Assembly (NCBI RefSeq): GCF_900102505.1
Contig: NZ_FMVT01000008.1
Coordinates: 1-64,000, forward strand
DNA length: 64,000 nucleotides
Reading direction: 5' to 3'
From: Paracoccus tibetensis
Lineage (GTDB): Bacteria; Pseudomonadota; Alphaproteobacteria; Rhodobacterales; Rhodobacteraceae
The position numbers and the translations under genes were made by a program. Positions within the stretch are counted from its first letter, which is position 1, and each line of letters opens with the position of its first letter. This document shows, in pieces, positions 57,181 through 64,000 of the stretch. The notes beneath the pieces were generated by a model, which was not told where the DNA came from, did not search any database, and saw only the letters and a list, made by a program, of their open reading frames with translations.

Positions 57181-58194
57181 TCACTCGGCCGGATGGGTGC
57201 GGCCCGGCGCGGCGGTGCCCTTAGCAGCGGCGCCCTGGACTTCCTCGACCCAGAGCGCGTGATGCTCCTTGGCCCAGTTCTCGTCCACCTCGCCCGAGCC
57301 CATCGCGTCGAAGGCCCCCTCCATCCCGACCGAGCCCAGATAGATATGGGCGATGATGATGGCCGAGAGGATGCCCGCGGCCAGCGCGTGGATCGTCTGG
57401 TAGAACTGCCAGCTCTCGAAGCCGCCCGCCTGCATGGGGAACATCAGCATGTAGCCGGTGAAGGACAGCGCCGCGCCGCCCAGGACCACGCTCCAGAAGA
57501 TCAGCTTCTGGCCGGCGTTGAACTTGCCGGCCGGCGGATGCGCGCCCTTCTTGAGCAGCCCGCCCCCCTGCTTGATCCACTGCCAGTCGACGCGGGCGGG
57601 CAGGTTGTGCACCAGCCAGAAGACGACGATCAGCGCCAGCGCCACCATGAAGGGCCAGGCGAGGAAGTTGTGCGCCAGCTTGCCCCAGGCCGTCATCGTG
57701 CCGAAGGTCGCCTCGCCCACGAGGGGCAGGATGACGCTGCGGCCGATGATGAGGTTCAGCCCGGTCAGGGCCAGGATGATGAAGGTCGAGGCGAGGGTCC
57801 AGTGGGCGAAGCGCTCGATGGCGGTGAAGCGCAGGATCTTGCGCCCCGACAGCCCGCCCTCGACGCGGATCCGGCCGCGGATCATGTAGAAGCCGGCCAG
57901 CAGGACGATCATCCCGACGATCAGAACGATCGAAACTGTGTGCAGCGTGCTGCCCTGAAGCGCGGCCCAGGACCGGTTCTCGGGCTTGATGAGATAGCCG
58001 GCATTGGGATCGGCAATCGAGGTGCGTCCGGCGACGGCCGCGTTGCCCGGCCCGAGCGTGTCGAAGAGCGCGTCCTCGGTCACCGAGCTGGCCGTGGGGT
58101 TGACCTGCGCCTGCGCCTGCGTGGCGGGCACGGCCAGCATCAGGCCGAGCGAGAGGGCGATGATGCCGAAGAGGCGCGAGAGATGATGTGTCAT
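57181..58194 (-). CDS. formate dehydrogenase cytochrome b (gamma) subunit
   Basis: A 337-residue membrane protein with a cleavable signal (GIIALSLGLMLAVPATQAQA), a periplasmic stretch of about 80 residues, and then five or so helices: HTVSIVLIVGMIVLLAGFYM, IERFAHWTLASTFIILALTG, KLAHNFLAWPFMVALALIVV, KLIFWSVVLGGAALSFTGYM, and TIHALAAGILSAIIIAHIYL. The histidines in RFAHW, KLAHN and TIHAL/AHIYL are the expected heme b ligands. It receives electrons from the Fe-S subunit and passes them to quinone. It follows fdhB by 10 bases. Confidence 0.93.
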   Translation of the reverse strand: MTHHLSRLFGIIALSLGLMLAVPATQAQAQVNPTASSVTEDALFDTLGPGNAAVAGRTSIADPNAGYLIKPENRSWAALQGSTLHTVSIVLIVGMIVLLAGFYMIRGRIRVEGGLSGRKILRFTAIERFAHWTLASTFIILALTGLNLIIGRSVILPLVGEATFGTMTAWGKLAHNFLAWPFMVALALIVVFWLVHNLPARVDWQWIKQGGGLLKKGAHPPAGKFNAGQKLIFWSVVLGGAALSFTGYMLMFPMQAGGFESWQFYQTIHALAAGILSAIIIAHIYLGSVGMEGAFDAMGSGEVDENWAKEHHALWVEEVQGAAAKGTAAPGRTHPAE

Positions 58195-58204
58195 GGCCTG
58201 CCCC

Positions 58205-58801
58205 TCAAACCGTCAGCGTTTCGCCATAGGCCGTCCGCCAGCCCCAGGCCCCAGAGCCGTAGCCGCGCGTGACCACCCGCTCGCGGTAAATCTCGGCGAT
58301 GATGTCGCCGTCCCCGGCCAGCAGCGCCTTGGTCGAGCACATCTCGGCGCAAAGCGGCAGTTTGCCCTCGGCCAGGCGGTTGGCGCCGTACTTGACGTAT
58401 TCGGCCTGGCTCATGTCCGGCTCGGGACCGCCCGAGCAGTAGGTGCATTTGTCCATCTTGCCGCGGGTGCCGAAATTGGCGGTCTGCGGGTATTGCGGCG
58501 CCCCGAAGGGGCAGGCGTAGGAGCAGTAGCCGCAGCCGATGCAGGTGTCCTTGTTGTGCAGGACCACCGCGTCGGCCGTCGTGTAGAAGCAGGAGACCGG
58601 GCAGACCGAGGCGCAGGGCGCGTCGGTGCAGTGCATGCAGGCCATCGAGACCGAACGCTCGCCCGGCAGGCCGTCGTTCAGCGTGACGACGCGGCGGCGA
58701 TTGATGCCCCAGGGGACCTCGTGCTCGTTCTTGCAGGCGGTGACGCAGGCGTTGCACTCGATGCAGCGGTCGGCGTCGCACAGGAACTTCATTCGTGCCA
58801 T
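58205..58801 (-). CDS. formate dehydrogenase iron-sulfur (beta) subunit
   Basis: A 198-residue electron-transfer subunit with four [4Fe-4S] Cys clusters: DADRCIECNACVTACKNEH, ACMHCTDAPCASVCPVSC, DTCIGCGYCSYACPFGAPQY and KCTYCSGG...CAEMCSTKAL. It lacks the C-terminal membrane helix of E. coli FdnH, so it is held by the alpha and gamma subunits. It starts 15 bases after the fdhA stop and probably exits with FdhA by the Tat route. Confidence 0.94.
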   Translation of the reverse strand: MARMKFLCDADRCIECNACVTACKNEHEVPWGINRRRVVTLNDGLPGERSVSMACMHCTDAPCASVCPVSCFYTTADAVVLHNKDTCIGCGYCSYACPFGAPQYPQTANFGTRGKMDKCTYCSGGPEPDMSQAEYVKYGANRLAEGKLPLCAEMCSTKALLAGDGDIIAEIYRERVVTRGYGSGAWGWRTAYGETLTV

Positions 58802-58816
58802 TTGTCTGGTCCTCCC

Positions 58817-61783
58817 TTACGCCGCCGCGATCTGGCAAAGCGTGACCTTGCCTTCATGCATGCCGGTCACCGGGTCATAGCCGTAGGTGGTGATGACGTT
58901 GACGGATTCGCCCAGGACGATCGGGTCGGTGCCCTGCGGGTAGTTGCCCCGCTGATCGACGCCCTGGAACCAGCCCGCGAAGTGGAAGGGCATGAAGGCC
59001 ACGCCCGGCGCCACGCGCTCGGTCACCATGGCCTTGACCCGCGCGCGCGAGCCGCCCTCGGGGCCGGTCACCCAGACCCATCCGCCATCCACAATCCCGC
59101 GCGCCGAGGCGTCGGCCGGGTTCACCTCGACGAACATGTCCTGCTGAAGCTCGGCCAGCCAGGGGTTCGAGCGCGTCTCCTCGCCGCCGCCCTCGTATTC
59201 CACGAGGCGCCCCGAGGTCAGGATGATCGGGAAGTCCGCGAAGACGTTGCGGTCCACCACGTCCTGCTGCACGACCTTGCCGATGTTCGGCATCCGCTGC
59301 TGGCGGCGGTCGTCGTTGGTCGGGTAGTCGGCCACCAGTTCGGGACGGCCCGAGTAGATCGGCTCGCGGTGGACCGGGATCGGGTCGGGCAGGTTCCAGG
59401 CGATGGCCCGGGCCTTGCCGTTGCCGAAGGGGATGCAGCCGTGCTGCAACGCGACGCGCTGGATGCCGCCCGAAAGGTCGGTGGACCAGGACACGGTCGC
59501 GATCTTCTCGGGATCGTTGCCGCCGATGGCCTGGATCGTCGCCAGCTCCTCGGCGGTCAGATCGCCGTCCCAGCCCAGCTGCTCGAGCAGGGCATAGGTG
59601 AACTCGGGATAGCCGTCCTCGATCTCGGAGCCGGCAGGCCAGCTGCCCTCGGCCAGAAGGGTCTGGCCCTCATGCTCCAGGCCGAAGCGCGGGCGGAACG
59701 CGCCGCCGCCCTCCATCGGGTGCAGGTTGGTGTTGTAGAGGATATGCGTGCCGGGATGGCGCAGCTCGGGCGTGCCCCAGCAGGGCCAGGGCAGGCCGTA
59801 ATAGTCGCCGCGGATCTCCTCGGGGGCCTCGGGGCCGGCGCGCAGCGTGATCAGGTCGAAATGCTGCTGGTTGGCCATATGGGCCTTCAGCCGCTCGGGC
59901 GACTGGCCGGTATAGCCGGTGGACCAGCCGCCGCGGTTGATCTCGCGCAGGATCGACTCGGGCGTCGGCTCCATGCCGAACTTGCCCTGCACCATCTCGA
60001 AGTTCTTGAACATCTCCTCGGCGAAGCCGAGCCGCTGCGACAGGCCGTGGATCACCGCGTAGTCGTTGTCGGATTCGAAGATCGGCTCCACGATCTTCTC
60101 GCCCCATTGCACCGAGCGGTTCGAGGCCGTGCGCGAGCCCGAGCATTCGAACTGCGTGCAGATCGGCAGAAGATAGGTGTTATCCGTCCGGCTGTGCAGC
60201 GCGGCGAAGGTGGTCGGGTGCGGGTCCGCGACGACCAGCAGGTCCAGCGCGTCCATGCCGCGCTGCGCGTCCTGCATCCGCGGCACGGTGTTGCCGCCAT
60301 GGCCGAAGACGATCATCGCCTTGATGTTGTCCTGCTGGTCGATGTCCTCGGCGTCGATGGTGACGGCGTCGAACCAGCGGGTCGAGGTGATGCCCGGCAC
60401 CTCCATGTTCTGGACGGCGGTGCGCGCCTCGCGCCCGCCCTTGGCCGGAACCTCGTCGAAGCGGCTGACGAAGTAGTCGTAGGGCACGTCCCACACGCGC
60501 GACCAGTGCTGCCACGCACCGGCGCCGAGGCCGTAATAGAGCGGCAGGTTGCCCATATCGAGGCCGAAATCCGTCGCGCCCTGCACGTTGCAATGGCCGC
60601 GGAAGATGTTGGCGCCGGTGCCCTCGGCGCCGACATTGCCGGTGGCGAGCAGCAGGATGTTGTAGGCGCGCACGTTCGCGGTGCCGACCGTGTGCTGCGT
60701 GCCGCCCATGCACCAGATGAAGGTCGAGGGGCGGTCCTGCGCGAAGGTCTGCGCCACGCGGCGCAGCGTGTCGCCGTCGATGCCGGTGATGTTCTCGACG
60801 ACCTCGGGCGGGTAGGCCTTCACGACCTCGCGCACCTGGTCCATGCCGTAGACGCGCTGCGCCAGGAACTCTCGGTCCTCCCAGCCATTCTCGAAGATGT
60901 GCCACAGCATCCCGTGGATCACCGCGATGTCGGTGCCGGGCCGGAAGCGGACGTATTCGGTGGCATGGGCCGCGGTTCGGGTGAAGCGCGGGTCGATGAC
61001 GATGACGTTCGCGCGCTGCGTCTCCTTGCCCTCGAGGATGTGCTGGAGCGAGACGGGATGCGCCTCGGCCGCGTTCGAGCCCATGAAGATCATGGTCTTG
61101 GCGTTGCGGATGTCGTTGTAGCTGTTGGTCTGCGCGCCGTAGCCCCAGGTGTTCGCCACCCCGGCGACCGTGGTCGAGTGGCAGATGCGGGCCTGGTGAT
61201 CGACGTTGTTCGTGCCCCAGAAGGCGGCCAGCTTGCGGAAGAGATAGGCGCCCTCGTTCGAGAACTTGGCCGAGCCGAGGAAGTAGACCGCATCCGCGCC
61301 CGAGCGGCCGCGGATCTCGGTCATCTTCTCGGCGATCTCGTCAAGCGCCTGTTCCCAGCTGATGCGCTGCCACTCGCCGCCGACCTTCTTCATCGGATAC
61401 TTGATGCGGCGGTCGCCATGGACGACCTCGCGCACCGAGGCGCCCTTGGCGCAATGCGAGCCGCGGTTGATCGGGCTGCCATAGGCCGATTCCTGGCCGA
61501 CCCAGACCCCGTTCTGCACCTCGGCCTTGACCGTGCAGCCGACCGAGCAGTGGGTGCACATGTTGGTGCGGATCTCGACCGGCTGGCTGTGATCGACCTC
61601 GCCCGCCTCGACGCGGCGCGTCATCCCGACGCCCATCGCGCCGAGCGCGGCGATGCCGCCGACGCCGATCCCGGCGGCCCCGAGGAAGCTGCGGCGGTCC
61701 AGCGGCTTGGCGGCCAGGCCGGCGGCCATCTGCGAGAGGCGTCCGGTCGATGCGGCGTCACGCGCCTTGCGTTTGATCAGCAT
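58817..61783 (-). CDS. formate dehydrogenase catalytic (alpha) subunit, Cys-type, Tat-exported
   Basis: A 988-residue molybdopterin enzyme that oxidises formate to CO2. The twin-arginine signal is KPLDRRSFLGAAGIGVGGIA; an [4Fe-4S] set is C76, C79, C83 and C111 (MCTHCSVGCTVKAE to GSHCAKGAS); and the metal ligand is Cys201 in ARICHSTTVAGV, not selenocysteine, so no in-frame TGA is involved. The nearby tungstate genes suggest tungsten at the active site. Other family marks are FMGSNAAEAHPVSLQHIL, GTGANIFRGHCNVQGATDFG and the bis-MGD C-terminal domain (TSGRLVEYEGGGEETRSNPW). The start ATG 61783 overlaps the preceding Tat-peptide gene stop. Confidence 0.96.
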   Translation of the reverse strand: MLIKRKARDAASTGRLSQMAAGLAAKPLDRRSFLGAAGIGVGGIAALGAMGVGMTRRVEAGEVDHSQPVEIRTNMCTHCSVGCTVKAEVQNGVWVGQESAYGSPINRGSHCAKGASVREVVHGDRRIKYPMKKVGGEWQRISWEQALDEIAEKMTEIRGRSGADAVYFLGSAKFSNEGAYLFRKLAAFWGTNNVDHQARICHSTTVAGVANTWGYGAQTNSYNDIRNAKTMIFMGSNAAEAHPVSLQHILEGKETQRANVIVIDPRFTRTAAHATEYVRFRPGTDIAVIHGMLWHIFENGWEDREFLAQRVYGMDQVREVVKAYPPEVVENITGIDGDTLRRVAQTFAQDRPSTFIWCMGGTQHTVGTANVRAYNILLLATGNVGAEGTGANIFRGHCNVQGATDFGLDMGNLPLYYGLGAGAWQHWSRVWDVPYDYFVSRFDEVPAKGGREARTAVQNMEVPGITSTRWFDAVTIDAEDIDQQDNIKAMIVFGHGGNTVPRMQDAQRGMDALDLLVVADPHPTTFAALHSRTDNTYLLPICTQFECSGSRTASNRSVQWGEKIVEPIFESDNDYAVIHGLSQRLGFAEEMFKNFEMVQGKFGMEPTPESILREINRGGWSTGYTGQSPERLKAHMANQQHFDLITLRAGPEAPEEIRGDYYGLPWPCWGTPELRHPGTHILYNTNLHPMEGGGAFRPRFGLEHEGQTLLAEGSWPAGSEIEDGYPEFTYALLEQLGWDGDLTAEELATIQAIGGNDPEKIATVSWSTDLSGGIQRVALQHGCIPFGNGKARAIAWNLPDPIPVHREPIYSGRPELVADYPTNDDRRQQRMPNIGKVVQQDVVDRNVFADFPIILTSGRLVEYEGGGEETRSNPWLAELQQDMFVEVNPADASARGIVDGGWVWVTGPEGGSRARVKAMVTERVAPGVAFMPFHFAGWFQGVDQRGNYPQGTDPIVLGESVNVITTYGYDPVTGMHEGKVTLCQIAAA

Positions 61784-61995
61784 CAGTTGTCCCCCCGGGG
61801 GTAGTAGCGGTTGACGCGGTAGAAGGTCTCGACATGCTCGGTCGCCTGGTAGCGCGCGCGCGTGCGCTCGTCGCCGGTCTGCGCGAAGGCAGGCGTCGCG
61901 CCCCCCACGCCAAGCGTCGTCACCGCGGCGGCGCCGCCGGCGGCCGCGCCGAAGAAAGCCCGACGGTTGATCGGTGCACCCTTGTCCTTGGACAT
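61783..61995 (-). CDS. small Tat-signal protein of the formate dehydrogenase locus
   Basis: A 70-residue protein with a twin-arginine signal (APINRRAFFGAAAGGAAAVT) and a short tail of about 30 residues (ERTRARYQATEHVETFYRV, NRYYPRGDN). It belongs to the small formate-dehydrogenase-region Tat-target family seen immediately before FdhA genes. Its stop overlaps the fdhA start (TGATG). It probably assists export or assembly. ATG 61995 is taken rather than the upstream ATG at 62034 because MSKDKGAPINRR is the standard opening. Confidence 0.88.
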   Translation of the reverse strand: MSKDKGAPINRRAFFGAAAGGAAAVTTLGVGGATPAFAQTGDERTRARYQATEHVETFYRVNRYYPRGDN

Positions 61996-62055
61996 CTTAC
62001 TCCTCCCTTCACCCGGATGCGCTGCCCGCCTCATCCGCCTTCGCCATTCATGGTG

Positions 62056-62661
62056 TCATGCCGCCAGCGTGAAGCCGCGGGCCTCGATATCGACGAACAG
62101 GCGGCCGATCTCGGCCACCGGTCGGTAGAATTTCGCACTGGGCGCGATCGCGAGATCGTCGAAGAACTGCGCCGCCCAGGGCGCCAGGTGCCGGCCGAAG
62201 AACCGCGCCTGCATGTCGGGTCCGGCCGCGATGCGCCCCTGCGCCATGTCCGCCATCACCTCGAGCAGCAGGGCGAGGTGATCCTCGGGCTCGAAGCGGG
62301 TCTCGGCGCGCGCCACGCCAAGGCGCGACAAATCGGCGCGGACCTCGGCCAGCGGCCGCTCGTTCAGGAACCCGGTCTGGTAGAAACTGGCATAGGGCAG
62401 CAGCTCGCCCCGGCCGACGCCGACGAAAAGCTCGAAGAATTCGCGCTGGACCTCGGCCGCCGTCGTCCCGGCAGCGGTGCGCGCGAGGGCCGCAACGGCG
62501 CTGCCGTAGGCGGTCCCGTCGCCCTCCAGCGCGGCGATTCCTGCAAGCATTTCAGCGCCAGGCGCGGCGGACAGCAGGCTGGCCAGAAAGCGATACTGAT
62601 CACCTCTGTTCCGGTCGATGGGGTCGATGGCTGGCCCCCGGCGGGGCTGGCTGTCCTGCAT
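62056..62661 (-). CDS. TorD/DmsD-family enzyme maturation chaperone
   Basis: A 201-residue all-helical chaperone: DQYRFLASLLSAAPGAEMLA in helix one, REFFELFVGVGRGELLPYAS (the family's E-[FY]-x-x-L-F-x-G motif with P-Y-x-S), FYQTGFLNERPLAEVRADL, EDHLALLLEVMADM, and HLAPWAAQFFDDL. It binds the Tat signal of the molybdo/tungsto-enzyme until the cofactor is in. It precedes the Tat-peptide and fdhA genes by 60 bases. ATG 62661 opens MQDSQPRRGPAIDPID. Confidence 0.9.
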   Translation of the reverse strand: MQDSQPRRGPAIDPIDRNRGDQYRFLASLLSAAPGAEMLAGIAALEGDGTAYGSAVAALARTAAGTTAAEVQREFFELFVGVGRGELLPYASFYQTGFLNERPLAEVRADLSRLGVARAETRFEPEDHLALLLEVMADMAQGRIAAGPDMQARFFGRHLAPWAAQFFDDLAIAPSAKFYRPVAEIGRLFVDIEARGFTLAA

Positions 62662-62770
62662 GTGGTCTATTCCAAAACTGCTGCCGAAATTTGCAACTGC
62701 CAAGCGAGGATAGCGGGATGTCGCCGATCTGTCCACGCAATCAAAGCGCGGCAAAAGGCCTTTTGTCCGC

Positions 62771-63433
62771 TCACGAGGGCAGGGCGCCCCCATGCCGCCG
62801 CCGGATAGCGCCATCCGCGGCCTCGTCCGGTGCCTCGGTCTCGTCGGGCATGGCCGGAGCGTTCCCCTGCGCCAGCGCCACATCCTGAGCCTCGCCTTGC
62901 GCGGTCGGCTCGGCGGCGAAGGCCTCCTCGTCCGAGGCCTCCGCGGCGGCAAGTACGGGTTCGGCCGGAGGGGAGGGGCTGCGCGGGGTGATCAGGTCGC
63001 GCAGCATCTGGGCCGCCCGCTCGGGGCTCGGGGCGCAGCCGTCGCCGGGCACGCCGCCGGGCGTGTTCCAGTCCCAGGCATAATCGACGGCGGGGTTCTT
63101 GTAGTCGCGGATGGCCGGGGTCAGCATCCAGACGCGCCGCAGCGCCGCACTGCGCAGCGCCTGCGGCACGCCCGCGCGCAGGAAGGCCTTAATGTCGCTG
63201 CCCTCGACCAGGTCCTCGATCCGGGGCAGGGCGGCGATCTCCGCCTCGGTCAGAGCCGGCGCGTCCGGCGCCTCGTCGGGCAGGGCGTCCAAAGGAGGGG
63301 CCGCGGCCGCCGCAGGGTCGTGCGTCGGCGCGGGCTCGGGGGCGGGTTCGAGGGCGGGGGCGTCCGCTGCCTGTTCCGCCCCGCGCTTGCGCCGCGACCA
63401 GCGGCCGAGAAAGCCGTCTTCCGAGGCGCTCAC
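62771..63433 (-). CDS. DUF3306 family protein
   Basis: A 220-residue protein of the DUF3306 family that regularly accompanies alphaproteobacterial formate dehydrogenase genes. The core is EDGFLGRWSRRKRG at the start and then KAFLRAGVPQALRSAALRRV, WMLTPAIRDYKNPAVDYAWD and WNTPGGVPGDGC. Long Pro/Ala/Glu-rich stretches before and after look disordered. GTG 63433 is chosen because it overlaps the stop of the DUF3305 gene (GTGA). Function unknown; a role in enzyme maturation is an inference. Confidence 0.85.
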   Translation of the reverse strand: MSASEDGFLGRWSRRKRGAEQAADAPALEPAPEPAPTHDPAAAAAPPLDALPDEAPDAPALTEAEIAALPRIEDLVEGSDIKAFLRAGVPQALRSAALRRVWMLTPAIRDYKNPAVDYAWDWNTPGGVPGDGCAPSPERAAQMLRDLITPRSPSPPAEPVLAAAEASDEEAFAAEPTAQGEAQDVALAQGNAPAMPDETEAPDEAADGAIRRRHGGALPS

Positions 63434-63972
63434 GGCTCCTGCCTCCGGCCCCTGCGGCTCTCCCACTTGTCCGCCGGCTGCAGGATGCGCGGGCCGGGGC
63501 GGGCATCCTCGTCGTCCGGATGGGTGGGCGAGCGCTTCCGCTTCTTGAATTCGATGTCGACGTGATGCTCGGCCACGAAAGCCGCGACGGCGGCGCGGAC
63601 GCTCTCGGGCATCGGCACCGCCTCGACGATCAGGTCGAGATCGCCCGCCAGACCCTCGCCCTCGTAGGGATCGGCGGTGAGGCAGACCACCTCGGCGCGG
63701 GCCGGCTCGTTGCCGCGCAGCGCGACCCAGACCTGCGGGCGCCCCGATGACAGGTTGCTGCGGTGATGCGCCGTGTCCCCCGACCACAGCGTCAGGTCCC
63801 GCCCGCCCAGATACCAGGTCTGGGTGCCCTCCTCCTCGAGCAGCAGGGTGTTCGGGGGCGTCGCCGGTTCGGGCGTCAGCACCGCCGTCGGGCGCAGCTG
63901 GCCCGGCCCCCACCGCGTCACCGGCGGGCGGCGCATGGCCAGGACGCCGAGGCGAAGGACAAGTTGCGGCAT
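63430..63972 (-). CDS. DUF3305 family protein
   Basis: A 180-residue protein of the DUF3305 family. Features are VTRWGPGQLRPTAVL, then GTQTWYLGGRDLTLWSGDTA, HHRSNLSSGRPQVWVALRGN and VCLTADPYEGEGLAGD, and the C-terminal motif VAAFVAEHHVDIEFKKRKRS. The tail is basic. The gene heads the minus-strand formate dehydrogenase unit with DUF3306 immediately after it. ATG 63972 lies 28 bases from the window end, so upstream regulation is not visible. Confidence 0.85.
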   Translation of the reverse strand: MPQLVLRLGVLAMRRPPVTRWGPGQLRPTAVLTPEPATPPNTLLLEEEGTQTWYLGGRDLTLWSGDTAHHRSNLSSGRPQVWVALRGNEPARAEVVCLTADPYEGEGLAGDLDLIVEAVPMPESVRAAVAAFVAEHHVDIEFKKRKRSPTHPDDEDARPGPRILQPADKWESRRGRRQEP

Positions 63973-64000
63973 GGCGGCCCCCTAATGCAGCGCCGGCTCG

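Noticed and set aside
61150..61185. Possible selenocysteine in the formate dehydrogenase
   Set aside because: The metal ligand position carries a normal Cys codon (C201) and there is no in-frame TGA.
58193..61804. Very long open frame on the plus strand opposite the formate dehydrogenase genes
   Set aside because: It mirrors the catalytic subunit gene; its translation is Arg/Ala/His-rich with no family, and high GC makes such antisense frames common.

Overview
This is a GC-rich, densely packed bacterial chromosome segment. Gene content points to an alphaproteobacterium of the Rhodobacteraceae/Paracoccaceae, probably Paracoccus or a close relative. The clues are a Tat-exported tungsten-type formate dehydrogenase island with DUF3305/DUF3306 partners, the fused MoeA/periplasmic-binding protein, an arsJ-type arsenic island, TRAP transport and heavy use of ATGA stop/start overlaps. 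The species is inferred from gene content only. No rRNA, tRNA, CRISPR array or intact insertion sequence was seen.

Region 1 (1-6807) is an aromatic/shikimate catabolism cluster in visible decay. A two-domain 3-dehydroshikimate-dehydratase-like gene carries a frameshift. It follows a minus-strand run of hydratase, aldolase and solute-binding protein. An intradiol dioxygenase and a TRAP small permease have both lost their 5' halves and are joined head to head near 4140. The large TRAP permease and a shikimate-dehydrogenase-family gene remain intact.

Region 2 (6808-10470) is a gene graveyard around a GAF histidine kinase and a stand-alone receiver protein. It holds a glutaminase C-terminal relic, a kinase C-terminal relic, a frameshifted M15 peptidase relic and a scrap of IS3-type transposase OrfA.

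Region 3 (10467-29013) holds mostly independent genes: an MBL-fold protein/NDH-2/DUF892 operon, an SH3 lipoprotein, a PhoD-like phosphatase, two oxidoreductases, a DUF2332 gene, an EamA transporter, a divergent LysR/aldo-keto reductase pair, an ABC export set with an AttH/CrtC-like lipocalin, and a DUF6544-M23 peptidase pair.

Region 4 (29041-34315) is an arsenic island with two transcription units. One is arsR-acr3-arsH. The other is an ArsR-ArsC fusion followed by a dedicated GAPDH and arsJ. Together they cover As(III) efflux, As(V) reduction, organoarsenical oxidation and 1-arseno-3-phosphoglycerate export. Each unit has a palindrome at its start.

Region 5 (34458-45595) has a SRAP/YedK DNA-protein crosslink gene, a nickel/peptide-type ABC importer with two fused ATPases, and a self-contained type I secretion locus exporting a GH16 glucanase-like RTX protein with a long Pro-Ala linker.

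Region 6 (45724-63972) is a tungsten/formate dehydrogenase island. The plus strand carries tupBCA tungstate uptake, a degenerate MoeA-like protein, a MoeA-periplasmic-binding-protein fusion and a TusA-like protein. The converging minus strand carries DUF3305, DUF3306, a TorD chaperone, a Tat-signal peptide protein, FdhA, FdhB, cytochrome b, Mrp, a 51-residue membrane peptide, a WD40-cytochrome c fusion, FdhD, MobA, MobB and a canonical MoeA. The genes read as one programme: import tungstate, make and insert the bis-MGD cofactor, export the enzyme and connect it to the quinone pool.
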